Origin: Amoebidium appalachense
Lineage: Eukaryota; Ichthyosporea
Direction of reading: 5' to 3'
DNA: 64,000 nt
Assembly (NCBI GenBank): GCA_963693365.1
Contig: CAVNZM010000009.1
Span: forward strand, 6,510,001 to 6,574,000
The notes under the pieces were generated by a model, which had not been told where the DNA came from, did no database searches, and saw only the letters and a list, made by a program, of their open reading frames with translations. The position numbers were made by a program, and so were the translations under genes. Below, one piece after another: positions 16,189 through 28,189 of the stretch (position 1 is its first letter; each line of letters starts with the position of its first letter).

Positions 16189-16523
16189 AAAGTTTTTTTT
16201 TTTTTTTTTTCCCTGGTACCCGAATGACCCTAAAAATATATGGTTATGATCATAGATGGTACTAAATGATCTTTCTGAAAGGTATTTTTCTTCTCTGGGA
16301 TAATTCGAATTTTTTATTGTTGGGCCTAGCGACCCACACCTTTTCTAGCACCATGTATTAGGTGCACCTGTGATGTGTAAATAAGAATATTGTGTTTGTG
16401 CAGACACTTAATTTGCACCGTAATTGCATCCGCCGACCTCACACGTGCCGGTTCACTGTGTGGACGGATATCCTTTTAGTAACCTTTTCACATTTAAGGG
16501 CCTACCCCTTCCTTCCTCCCCCC

Positions 16524-16554
<31 letters not shown>

Positions 16555-16661
16555 AAAAACTCCCTACCCCCACAAAATACCTCCCTTCTTCCCCTAAACA
16601 CCCACAACCCCACGTCACTTCCAAATTGATCCCCCCCCCCCCCCCCCCCCCTCCCCCTTCC

Positions 16662-16693
<32 letters not shown>

Positions 16694-16864
16694 AAAAAAA
16701 AAACAACCACCCACCCCAACGCACACGCGCACACACACATGCACACACACATGTGCGCTCCCAAAAAACTCACACAAAACTCACACAAAGAAAAAACACA
16801 CACACCGTGACACGGTGACACACAAACACACACAAACATACGCGCGCGTGCACACACGCACACT

Positions 16865-16935
<71 letters not shown>

Positions 16936-17063
16936 AAAACCACAAACACATCCCCCCCTCCCCCCTCCCCCCCCCCCCTCTCCCCCCCCCCCCCCACACA
17001 CACACCGTGGCCACACCACACAATCAAGCACACACATGCACACATACACACACACACACACAC

Positions 17064-17181
<118 letters not shown>

Positions 17182-17929
17182 ACTCACTCTCTCAAACACA
17201 CAAACAAGAACACACATCGCACACAGCTTGCGCACACACACAGACACACACACACACACACCGTGGCCACACTCACACACACAAACACATCCCATGGACA
17301 CACACACACAGACACATATACAAACACAAATACATGCGCACACACGTGTGCGTGCGCGCACGCACACACACACACAAACACCGGCACAAACACACACACG
17401 CACACACCCCAAACGTGCGCACACACACTCACACACACACACAAACCACCATCAAAACTATTACACTCAAGTTTCTTTCAAACTTGTCATCACATGTACA
17501 AACAGGACTTGAGTAACCTTTTCTGTCCCCCTCCCCCTCCGCCCCCCCCCCTCCTCCCCTCCCCCCCCCCCCCCCCCCTCCCCGCCCCCCTCCTGCCACC
17601 AGAAACGTTTGCCCCTAGAATTTCGTGCTGGAAAATGTCCTCTTATTTATTGAAGGATTGGGGGGTGTTAGGAGCTCTTTAGCCCCAGATACTTATGGCG
17701 GTATACAACGTGTGTTTGCGTTTTTGTCAATTGTTTTTTAGCACGTTTTAGGCAGTCAAAGACGGTCGGCCTCATGATTTGCCCCCTCAAATCCTCGTGA
17801 CACTGTGACGGTGAGCGGGGAGAGGGGGGGGGAGAGAGGAAAAGGGGGGGGGGGGGGGGGGGGGAGAGAGGGGGGGGGGGGGGGGAGGGGGTGGAGGGAG
17901 GAAGGGGATAGGGAAGGAGGGGGTGGGGT

Positions 17930-17961
<32 letters not shown>

Positions 17962-18742
17962 TCATGGGAGTGGAAGCTGGGATCGTTTCAGTTTCGGCTT
18001 AGAGCCTTTTTCTTCCGTCAAAGAAACGTATCAACAGGCCAAATGTATTTCGGAAAACCAAAACTCCATTTCAAAGGAGACCAAGTAGCCAAATACTTAG
18101 CCTAGTAGTCTAGGGGTCAAGCACTTCCCGCATTGCGTGCGCATGCAAATGCTTCCTCAATGGTACTTGTATGTTTTTTGGAGAGAAAAGCCTACCCCCC
18201 CCCCCCCCCACCACCACCACCACCACCACCCTCACCCCCACCCCTTCCCCTCCTCCCTCCCTCCCCCCTTCCTCGTCATCCCTCCTTTCCCCTCCCCCTA
18301 CACCATCACCACCACGATTCCCTGCTCCATCTCAACCCCCTTCGAATACCACTACCACCACCATCCACCTACCAACCAGCCCATCCACCCACCCATTTTT
18401 TCACGTCCGTCTCCACAGTCACTAAAAAAAATGTCCTCTGTGGCTTTGAAGCTTTCCCTACCTATGTCCTATTAACATCACCTTTCTTTCTCTGCACCAT
18501 TTCCTTTTTTCTTGTGGCCCGGCACCAACCCAAAGCAGCCCCCAAAACTACCATTAGCTAAAATCCCCCTATGTTTTCGACCTTTTTCTTCCCATGTCTT
18601 ACTATTTTCCAACCACCATGACATAGCTGTTCACTGTTGTGGCACCCACCCCCCCTTCCCCCCCCCCCCCCCCCCCCTTAAGACACACACACGCACACAC
18701 ACATACGCACACACACATAGTATATATACACACACACAAGCA

Positions 18743-18839
<97 letters not shown>

Positions 18840-19484
18840 CCAAAAACCCTGGTAACTATGTACCACCACTTCCCCTATAGTGCCATCACACAATCCTTGC
18901 TTTCCCCAATTCCCATTGAGAGAAAGACAAAGCAAATTCAAAAAAAAGAAAAGAATGGGCAGAGTGGCACGTAGAAAAGGAGAGGATACGAGGGGACTGG
19001 AAGGGTGGGTGGGGGGGGGGGGGGGGGGGGGGGGGAGGAGAGGAATAGGGAGGCAGGGAGGGGAAGGGAGGAGAGGGGCGGAAGAGAGAGAGGAAGGGGG
19101 AAGGAGGACGAGGAGGGGGCAGGGGAAGGGAAGGCGGGGAGGAGGGAGGGGGGTGCATTCGAGGAGCCTGAACAGTTGGAGTTGGGAAAATCCGTGACAG
19201 CTTGTACTACTGGGGTCACGGTGGTTGCGCGTGTTTGTGCTCTTGTGTGCTGTGTGTGTGTGCCCCCCCCTTCCCTCTTTCTTTTTCGTTGTTTTTTTTT
19301 TTTTTTTTTTTTTTGTGGGGGGGGGGGGGGGGGGGGGGGGAGGCTCAGCTACTGTATAAGTGGAAGAAGGTGCCGTGTTTGTTTCCCTTTAAACTGCCTG
19401 TGTTTCCCTTTTCTTTTTTTTTTAATAATTATTTTCATTTATAATTTTGGTTTAGTGTTCTAAGGTTTTTGTTCTCAGGCTTTT

Positions 19485-19523
<39 letters not shown>

Positions 19524-19916
19524 TCTATTGGCTGTTTCGTCGGAGATGGAGGAAGGGTGTGGCGGGAGAAGGGATTGGGGGGGGGGGGGGGGGGGAGAGG
19601 GGGAGGGGAGGCCAAGGGGGGAGGTGGGAAGCGTGCACTTCAAGTAGACGTCCATTTTGATATTGCTATGTCACGTGCACGGGCACATACAAGGTTAAGT
19701 GATGCACCGGGGGTAAAGGGAAACATAAAAAGTAAACAAGCGGTGATTTCTTCGACCTAAACCACATTATGGTGTCTCGAACAATTGCACGGGTTCTGAG
19801 TAATCAGTGTTTTGCAACGGTTAATGACCCCCCCCCCCCCCCCCCCCCCTCCCCCCTTCTTCCCCAGCCCCTTATACACACACACGCGTGCGCGCGCACA
19901 CACACGCACATGCACA

Positions 19917-19948
<32 letters not shown>

Positions 19949-19982
19949 CACGCACACACACACACACACACGCACGCACACA

Positions 19983-20026
<44 letters not shown>

Positions 20027-20031
20027 CACAC
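19917..20031. repeat. (CGCA)n tetranucleotide array
   Basis: Two runs of the tetramer CGCA (about 19917-19948 and 19981-20028) separated by CA repeats. The same tetramer family makes the much longer perfect array at 31377-31756, where it is read as TGCG. Confidence 0.9.
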
Positions 20032-20787
20032 ACATTAACATGATCTTCTTTAGTTATGCACATAACCAGAAACGAGCAATTAGGGGGGGGGGACAGGGAG
20101 GGGGAAGGGAAAAAAGGTGGTTATTCCCCCCCCCCCCCCCCCCCTCCACCCCCCCCCCCCCTCGCGGCCGCCCCCGCCAGTTTTGCCCCACAGCAACCTC
20201 ACATTTCTGCAAACACAGCTTCAAAGTGATCGGTACGATCTATCCAGCCTTCCCCCCCTCAAAGCCCTCCCCCCTCCTCCCCCCTCTCGTCCCTCCTTCC
20301 CCATCCCTCCCCCCTCCTCCCCCCGCCCACACACACGTACAAACACACACGTACAAAAACGCGGACACATACCTGCACACACGCGCGCGCGTGCGTGCCC
20401 AGACACAGGCTGAGTGTCACATGTGTTGCAAACACTGAAGATCACGAAATCCCCCCCCCCCCCCTCCCCCCCCCCCCCCCCCTCCCCGAGGTAAAACACA
20501 CACACACACATACACGCACGCACACACGCACAGACCCGTGCGCACACACACACAAGCACAGGCGCTGCAGCGCGCGCGCACACACACACACAGTGCCACG
20601 CGTCACACACACATGCATATGCAGCACTGATCATGAGGATCACAATCTGCCCCCCCCCCTCCCCCATACACGTACATGCGCATGCGCACGCACGCACGCA
20701 CACACACACACACCCACACACACACACAGGTACACACACCATGAGCATACATACACACGCACAGACACACACACAGAAACACCTTGG

Positions 20788-20827
<40 letters not shown>

Positions 20828-20853
20828 CCGTACACACACACACACACACACAC

Positions 20854-21001
<148 letters not shown>

Positions 21002-21579
21002 CGCACAGGAAAAGCGACGACCACACTCACGTGAAAGGAAACATCACTCTACCGGTATGCACCCTGTATGCACCTTGTCGGCCTTGTCCCACCACCTCCA
21101 CATGTACAGCTCGTTCCGGCCTTCCTGCTCCACGCACAGGCTTTAGGTAGTACTACACTACTGTACCTAAGTATGTTTCAGTCTTTGTTGCGGCCTCGGC
21201 AAGAGTGCTCGTTGACTCATGTCCATGCATAAGTACACGACCACGACCACGTGCTGCACGTGGCAGTAATCCCCCCTTGTAAGCTGCAGCCGCTGGGAAC
21301 ACGGGAATGTGCGGTGACCCTGTGTACATGGCCACCACTTGATCACCATCTATCGTACTGTATGTGCGAACTTGTTTATGCTGCGACATGGGGTTTAGAA
21401 GCACTTCTAGATACTCAGTTTTATTATACAATATGTATGTATTTTAGCTACAGGTCCTAATACATCAACATTCAGCAAGTTGTATAGAATCAAGTAGAGA
21501 AAAGTAAAATAAGGTGATAAGGTCAATGGATCATACAGAATCTAGATGATCCATTCAATTATTACAATGAGATTTGCGC

Positions 21580-21767
21580 CCAATCACGCAACAGAATACT
21601 TTCAATAACAAATTTTTTTGGCACAATATGATTGGGGTATTTTATTGCAGCTATTGTTAACCAATCACAAAAGGATATAACACAAAGCAAAAGCCAATCT
21701 TTCCTCTTGAAATGTGATCAACTACCAATGACAGCGCACCAAGTAACAACCCCGAAAAGTATATAAA
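21580..21767 (+). promoter_or_regulatory. Promoter of the phospholipase gene: CCAAT cluster plus TATA
   Basis: CCAAT occurs at 21580, 21661, 21694 and 21725 with an inverted copy at 21632, then TATATAAA at 21760-21767, 178 bases before the ATG at 21945. Confidence 0.6.
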
Positions 21768-21944
21768 CACTTTGCTCCATTCAAACTTGCTGGCACAGGT
21801 CGCAATCGGAAGTTCAACGAACGGAACGCACAGAGGTGCACCTTTGAACAGCACCACGGCCCTCAGCACGCTCGAAACGAAAGGCAACTCTATTGTTATT
21901 CATATTCATTTTTTGTGTGTGATCGCACCCACTTTACCACCAAA

Positions 21945-23039
21945 ATGGCACAGTCACTAAAATTTAGGGGGGCTACACACACGCCGGAAACAGCGACAAT
22001 ACAACACAAAACGAGGCCACGAACCTCCTCCATCACGCTCATGCACCCCACTCAAACAGGAGACCAATACCTTACGCTTCTTGGCTCCGATTACCTCCCT
22101 TTTGGTTTCCCCACCCTTCGTCACGCGCTAAACACAGTGATTCTGAAAACACACGAAGATGCGGTCGCCCTTCTTGCCTTTTTCTGGGCGGAATCCAAGC
22201 ACGCGGCCGTGAAAATCCTGCGGAAGTCGGGTAAATTCAGCGCCGTTGTGTTTGCGCTTATGATGGTGCCCGTTATTATTATGCTGTCCAGCGCCATCCT
22301 AAACTTCCCTAGGTTTCACGTGCATGGCCGGTGGTGTGGGCCTGGCAAGGGCTGGCTGGAAAATGACCCACAGCAACTACCACCCATCGATCAACGTAAG
22401 TGTTTTTTGGTTTTTTTTCCTCCATTTTTCGCTCTACCTCTCCGTTTCGTTTTTCTTCCCTTCCCCGAGCACATGCGCTTACCGAAGCTCTTGTGTTTCT
22501 ATATTATGCACTTCAGGTAGAATATTCTAATAGTATTCTTTCACCATGCAAAGTGCGTGACAAATTCTGTGTGTTCTTGACGATTTGTACATAGATAACT
22601 AACAGTTTTTCTCCATACAGTTGACGATACATGCCGCACGCACGACATCTGCTACGAGCAGCAAGGAACCATGAGCTGTGAGTGTGACAGCTATCTCCTT
22701 AACGTTCTCGACACACAATACTTCAACTCTTCTTCCCCGGATTATCTTCACTCTATGGAGGACAAACGTAAACCCGCCGTACTCAAATTCATGCGCAAAG
22801 TATTTGGCAGCGCGCCATGCAACGGGTGCAAGCGAACGGTGACAAAGATCTGCGGGGTTAAATGCGACTCTTCTATTAACCCATTTAGCTGCTCGTTTGA
22901 GTGGTGCGAGAAAGAGGAATCTTACCTGGGCACAGCTGGAAAATGCGAGGTTCCCTTCAAGTTTTGGAATACTATGTGGCCATTCTATTCCGGATGGGTG
23001 GATTATTTTATGTTCCCGGCTGACACCTTTGAATACTGA
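21945..23039 (+). CDS. Membrane-anchored secretory-type phospholipase A2
   Basis: Two exons, 21945-22395 and 22621-23039, join in phase 1 across a 225-base GT...AG intron with a CTAAC branch-point-like site at 22599-22603, giving 289 residues. Residues 1-97 are a soluble N-terminal region and 98-121 one hydrophobic span, so the C-terminal domain is likely luminal or extracellular. The domain has the calcium-loop signature RWCGPGKG (129-136) and the active-site helix DDTCRTHDICYE (152-163), with His158 and Asp159 as the expected catalytic pair. About a dozen further cysteines follow, as in disulfide-rich PLA2 folds. Family members hydrolyse the sn-2 ester of phospholipids using calcium. It differs from classical forms by one Cys instead of CC before the His, and by the N-terminal anchor in place of a cleavable signal. 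The start was chosen from the TATA box and the AAAATGG context. The intron is short and free of homopolymers, unlike most in the window. Confidence 0.85.
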
Positions 23040-23458
23040 ATGAATGTTTGGGTTTTTATTTTTTTATTTATTTTTTCTTCTTTTTTTTCTCTCTGTTTAC
23101 TCCAGGCACATGTTTGGATCATTCCGGTATATTTGTTTGAGTAATTTTCACGAATGTCGAACGAAAACATTGTATGAATGATGTCCTTCGCACGACCATA
23201 CAGCTCCTAAGGACCTAGCAGAATCTAATGCTATGGTTATGTAATCTCGTAATCGGGTTTTTGTGCCCAAAATTAGGATTTTTATGGTTTCAAAAATTAG
23301 GATATTTGTTGTGTGCACAAAGAAGTGCTCGGCCCTGCTCGGGTAGTCGTAATTTCACCCAACCCCCAAAACGAGAAATAAGATCTAGAAGTGATACTCC
23401 CCGTAATTCCATGTTCGGTATCAGGATATAACGCCTTTTGCCGCTTATTCCACTGAGC

Positions 23459-23464
23459 AATAAA
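23459..23464 (+). promoter_or_regulatory. Possible poly(A) signal of the phospholipase gene
   Basis: AATAAA lies about 420 bases after the phospholipase stop codon in otherwise unique sequence. It is the first canonical hexamer I see downstream, so the link is plausible but weak. Confidence 0.3.
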
Positions 23465-23499
23465 TAGGTTTCATCCTAGCACAGCCTGAAAGAAAGGCT

Positions 23500-24558
23500 G
23501 GAAAGAAGTAAAGCCTGAGATCGTGCTGGCCACTTGCGTAGCTTTGACCCCCCCCCCCCCCCCCCCCCCCAAACCACCACCACCACCACCACCACCAAAA
23601 AAAAAAAAAGAAAGAAAGAAAGAAAGGGGAAAAAAAAAGGAAAAGAAAAGAAAAAGAAGAAAAAAAAAATCTGTGTGTGTGTGGGAGGGGGGGGGGGGGA
23701 GGGGGAGGGGAAGAGAAGAAAAGAATTTGGCCAGACACCACGCACACACACACACCACCACCACCATCACCGTCTCCATCACAATGCACATGAAATAAAA
23801 AGGAACCCGTACTAATAACTCTTTGACTCCTCAACTCCTTATGCAGCCCCCCCCCCCCCCCCCCCCCCCTCCCCCCACCCACCCACCCACCCTCCCCCCT
23901 CTGCACCACCACCACCGCCGCTACCGTCGTCGCCGCCCACTCCCCTCAATATTTCCCCAGTACACACACACAAGCCCAGACGCACACGCGCACACACATG
24001 TGCACGCCCCCCCCCCACACACAAACGGACTCTCTCTCTCCCCCTGGATGTTCTCTCTTTCTCTCTCACGGTCCCCCCCCCCCTCCCCCTTCCTCCCTCT
24101 CTCCCCCTTCTTTCTCACTCGTACCCCCCTCCAACCCTCTTAGACGCATATTCAACCCATATTGTCGATATTTAACACCTTTGTGCCACCGACAACCTCT
24201 TTATCCCTTTTTTTCCGCTTAAAAATTACACAAATTAAACCCCAACACAAGACCTCCTCCCATTTCGCCTCTCTCATTTCCTCCAATCCTCCCCCTCCAA
24301 CCCTCCCCACCCTAGCCCCCCCCCCCCCCTCCCCCCCTCCCGCCCCCACCCTCTCCACTAGCCTCCCCCCCCCTCCCCCCGCCCCCAGCTCCCCTCCCCT
24401 TAAAGTCACAACTCGGCCACATTTCCTCAGTTTCCCGATGCTTTTCCTCTGCCCCTTTAGTGTGTCATTTCCCTACCTTCCCCTCGTACCGTGTATTTAT
24501 ATGTTCTCTTGTAGGTTATACATGTTATGTTATCCACTTTCCCTCTCCCTCACACACA

Positions 24559-24607
<49 letters not shown>

Positions 24608-26162
24608 GCTCTCTCTCTCTCTCTCTCTCTCAAGCACACACACACACACACTCTCTCTCTCTATCTCTATCTCTCCCTCTCCCTCTCCCTCTCCCTCTCC
24701 CTCTCCCTCTCCCTCTCCCTCTCCCTCTCCCTCTCCCTGTCTCTCTCCCTGGCTCTCTCCCTCTCCCCCCCCCCCCCCCCTCTCTCTCTCTCTCTCTCGG
24801 ACGCGCTCCCTTTTTTGCTCCCCCCCCCCCCTCCCCAATCCCCATCCCCTGAAACCTCCCAGCCAACCACCGAAAATCTGCATCTTTCATATGGACCGTA
24901 AACGAACAAAGGTTTTTTTATGTTTTACTAATTGGGGTTACACCACCAGTAACGACAACCACCTTTCGCTTCACAAAAGCTTGTCAGTAAGCCCCCCCCC
25001 CCCCCCCCCCCCCCCCCCTCCCTCTATCCCCCTCCCCCCCCCCCCCTCCCCCCTGGGGCGTTTTCGAAGCTCTGGCTACTGCTTTTTCTACACACACCCC
25101 CTCCCCCCTCACCAGGAAAAAAGCAACCCCCTCTTCCCCCCCCCCCGTGGGATCCAAAAAAATCAATCCACACATCCTGTCTCATTGCTGGGTAGCCTGT
25201 ACAATATGTTTATGGTCATGCATAGTATGCATAGTATGTGGCTGCAAGTGGCCAGCACCGTCCATTGTCATAAATATCACAATGAGGACATTTGAAATTT
25301 CATGCAAATGAAGAAGATGTTATAGACCATTTCCAGAGTACCGGTGAAATTTTTAATTAAAAAAAAAAAAAAAGAAAGAAAAGACTGATCGATGAGCCAT
25401 TATGATCTCTGCAAATTCTTGTGGTTGCCAGTTTGCGGCGTAGGAAATCAATCATCCATCAGGCGGAAACCTTCAGCTGAGCCGGTTCTCTGTTGGGCAG
25501 AAACGTTTGTCAAATCAAGAACATGAGTTATTAGTTTATCTGTGTGTTTGTTGTGCTAATATTATTATTGCAATTGCTCCCCCCCAGCCCCCCCCCCCCC
25601 CCCCCTCTCTCCCCCTCACCCACACACCCTCCTCCCTTCCAACCCTTTCCCATACTTCCAAAAACTTAAAAATCAGTAGAAGGAGTGGCTGTAGCAACCA
25701 AACACATGTTCTGACTAGAGAGCTACGGATGAAAACAATACTAAGTCTTTATACTCGGAGGCATATGCAAAAATATTCTTACTTTCAGAGGTATGTGCAT
25801 AGATTGCTTCTATTAGTCGACATTTATGCAAAAATTATTACTAGTGAAGATCTATGCAAAATTTCCAGTGGCTAGTCGTTTGCTGTTTGTAGTTGGGTCA
25901 AGAGCTATTTAGAGGGAGAGAGGACCGGGCTGGCAGAGGGGAGCATGTTTATGTGTGTGTGTGTGGTGGTGGTGGTGGTGGTGGGGGGGGGGGGGGGGGG
26001 GGGGGGGGAGTGGGGAGGGGGCCGGGGAGGGGGGGGGGGATATGGGGGGGTCCGTACCATGAAATGAGCATACAAACCCCCCCCACACAATCGCTCGGGC
26101 CAATACATCGCCCGGATCTCTCAACTCTTCCCAACACCCAGACACACACAGCTCCCCTGTAC
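23500..26162. other. Intergenic region, repeats, no gene recognised
   Basis: C-rich and A-rich blocks (23545-23690), poly-C and CT blocks (23845-25060), a (CTCCCT)n hexamer array (24672-24740) and unique sequence at 25150-25560 and 25660-25900. Open frames here are Pro/Ser/Leu low complexity. The lower end may hold the 3' part of the minus-strand gene at 26163-27165, which I could not follow. Confidence 0.5.
24548..24740. repeat. (CT)n followed by (CTCCCT)n array
   Basis: CT dinucleotides with CA inserts pass into roughly eleven copies of the hexamer CTCCCT. The second array looks like a derived expansion of the first. Confidence 0.9.
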
Positions 26163-26883
26163 CTCTCAGATGCAGTTCGTGCGAGGCTCCCTCACAATCC
26201 TCCACAACATCCGGTTCCACCACAAAAACGCGATAAACCCCGCGCTCCTTGAAAATTGCAAACTCAAAATTTATGTTCTCGATCCGCTGCCGCACGTACC
26301 ACGTCTCCCCAACCCCATGCACCATGCGTGTCTCGTTGACCCATTTGGGTGCGGCCCAAACCATAGGAGAGATTTTCACCGTCGAATTCCCTCCGGTTTG
26401 CACGATTACAGGGACCCCACTTTCCTTTGCTTCTTTAATCGCGTTAAAGACGCTCGATGACTGCTTCTCCCTTTCTGTGGCCCAGACTTTTGTGTTGTCG
26501 ATTTTCTTTGTGGAATTCCCCCCTAGAGGCACGATCATCTCACCGGTTCCATTTTTCGCTGCTTTCAGGCGGCTGAAAATGTTGCTGCTGGATGGGACGG
26601 GGTTTTTGTTGTCACCGGGGGGAATTTGCTGAGTTTTGGCCTCCTTGATCCGATCTAGGGTGCCGGTGGCCCAGGGGATGAAAGGGTCGATGACCATGGT
26701 TGACCTTGTAGATCCCCCCTAGGTGTGGGTATTTCGCGTAAGTGAGTCTATTGCATAACACCATTACTATTACGCTGGTGGTGAATTAAGAAGTTGCTGT
26801 AATCAGGTGACGGGTGATGTGCAGAAGAGGATGGAGAAATGTGAGTGGTCGGTAGGTGGGTGCAAGTTTGTGTGCGTGTAAGA

Positions 26884-26931
<48 letters not shown>

Positions 26932-26945
26932 GTGGTGGTGTGTGT

Positions 26946-26990
<45 letters not shown>

Positions 26991-27165
26991 GAAGGGGGCT
27001 GGGGTTTCTGGGTTTTTTTTTCAAAAAAATTATGAGGAGGGGGGGGGGGGGGGGGGTATGGTTGACTGGGGGGAAGAGGGGGTGGGGGGGGGGGGGGGGA
27101 AGGTATGCAGTTTTACTCACCACAGGAACCACGGGTGTTGCTGATCTCTGGCCCCCAGCAGCCAT
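26163..27165 (-). CDS. Unrecognised protein with GGNST-type internal repeats (3' end unresolved)
   Basis: Proposed exons on the minus strand are 27165-27121 (MAAGGQRSATPVVPV) and 26718-26163, joined in phase 0 with GTGAGT and CCTAG borders. The second exon is high-complexity coding sequence of about 185 residues. It contains a tandem repeat of about 37 residues: one copy runs from IFSRLKAAKNG to LGGNSTKKI and KVWAT, the next from SVFNAIKEAKESG to TGGNSTVKI and MVWAA. A shorter related segment, TLDRIKEAK, lies near the start. After the repeats comes a conserved-looking region (WYVRQRIENINFEFAIFKERG, split here from VFVVEPDVVEDCEG). No signal peptide or membrane span is seen. I do not recognise the family. 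A donor (GTACAG) may end the exon at 26163; otherwise the frame runs into poly-Pro and a stop at 25909. A minus-strand TATATAA at 27506-27512 could be its promoter. Confidence 0.5.
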
Positions 27166-27505
27166 GATGCGGTAAAGGGGGGTAGAGGGGCAACGGCGGA
27201 GGGCAGAGAGTGGACGGTGGCTTGCAGTGCAACAGAAGTAAGTAAGGCGGAGCGTTCGAATTGATAAGCCTCCCCCCCCCCCTTCCTCCTCCCCCCCCCC
27301 CCCCCCCCTCTCTCCTTTCCCTCCTCCCCCCTCCCCCCCTCCCCGCCCCTCCCCCCCCCTCCCCCCCCCCCCCCCCCCCCCATCATAAAAATAAAAATGA
27401 AAAGTACACAAGTTGCCTCAACCCCTGTCCACACGCACCCGACTAACAATGATTCATGTAAACACATCTTTCCTCCCGGGCACAAGCATCACTACATTTG
27501 TGTGC

Positions 27506-27512
27506 TTATATA
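27506..27512 (-). promoter_or_regulatory. Possible TATA box on the minus strand
   Basis: Read on the minus strand the bases are TATATAA, in a context like the TATA boxes of the three plus-strand genes. It lies about 340 bases upstream of the proposed start at 27165, so a leader containing the intervening G/C tract, or a leader intron, would be needed. Confidence 0.35.
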
Positions 27513-27636
27513 CAGGGGGTAAAGAGATACATCGAAATGTTTTGTTTGCAGATCTAGAGCAGTATAATGAGGGGCGGGTGAGCTGGGTGTGTGTGTGTGC
27601 GCGCGCAGGGAGGGGGAAAGGGGGGGAGGGAGGGGG

Positions 27637-27667
<31 letters not shown>

Positions 27668-27829
27668 AATGGCCGAGCTCGAGGGAGGAAGAGAATTAGT
27701 ATGTTACATAACAAATTAACCCAGACAGGACAAACCTGGACACAGCCTAGGTGGAAAGGGAATTCCAAGACTAGAAGTACCGGAAATTAAACGTGAAAAA
27801 ACGACACATTGCTCTGGCAGTGCACTCAC

Positions 27830-28148
27830 CCTCCGAGTTTTTCCACAGGCACCGCTGTAGGTGTGCAATGACGTCACCCCAGGCGAGCTCCCCCTTGCAC
27901 GACAAACACTGCACGCACTGGTTCAATAGCTGCCGCACAAACACCTCGTTGACAACCATGCGTAGATCCGAATCTGTGATTGGCTCGTTGCACTCTGCGC
28001 ACGTGGTGTTGGGCTGGGCACATGTGGTGCACGTGATTGCGTCGCAGCGTTCCGTCGTGTGAATGACAGGACGGAAGAGAAGGAGCTTGCAGGCTGAGCA
28101 CTTGAAACGGGAGGGGATGGGGTGGGAGGATGTCTCCCGTGTGTGCTC
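27830..28148 (-). CDS. Exon of a RING/TRAF-type zinc-finger protein (partial)
   Basis: An exon on the minus strand from an acceptor (CACACAG before 28148) to a donor (GGTGAGT after 27830), ending in phase 1. It encodes FKCSACKLLLFRPVIHTT, then ERCDAITCTTCA, then TTCAECNEPI. That follows the spacing of a RING finger of the TRAF group (CxxC, CxxxxCxxC, CxxC), with Ala where the metal-binding His should be in CDAITC. A second finger follows, CLSCKGELAWGDVIAHLQRC, of CxxC-x11-HxxxC type as in TRAF-type zinc fingers. Proteins of this plan are usually ubiquitin E3 ligases or signalling adaptors; the missing His makes ligase activity uncertain. Upstream and downstream exons were not resolved; an acceptor near 27734 (CACCTAG) in matching phase is one candidate. 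The gene points away from the JAB/E1 gene about 2.6 kb to its right. Confidence 0.6.
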
Positions 28149-28189
28149 CTGTGTGCGGAACACATCAGAGCTCCGGTTTGCTGCAATTA

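Noticed and set aside
21153-21431. 92-residue minus-strand frame in unique sequence
   Set aside because: No motif, no promoter elements on that strand, and equal-length frames exist on the other strand.
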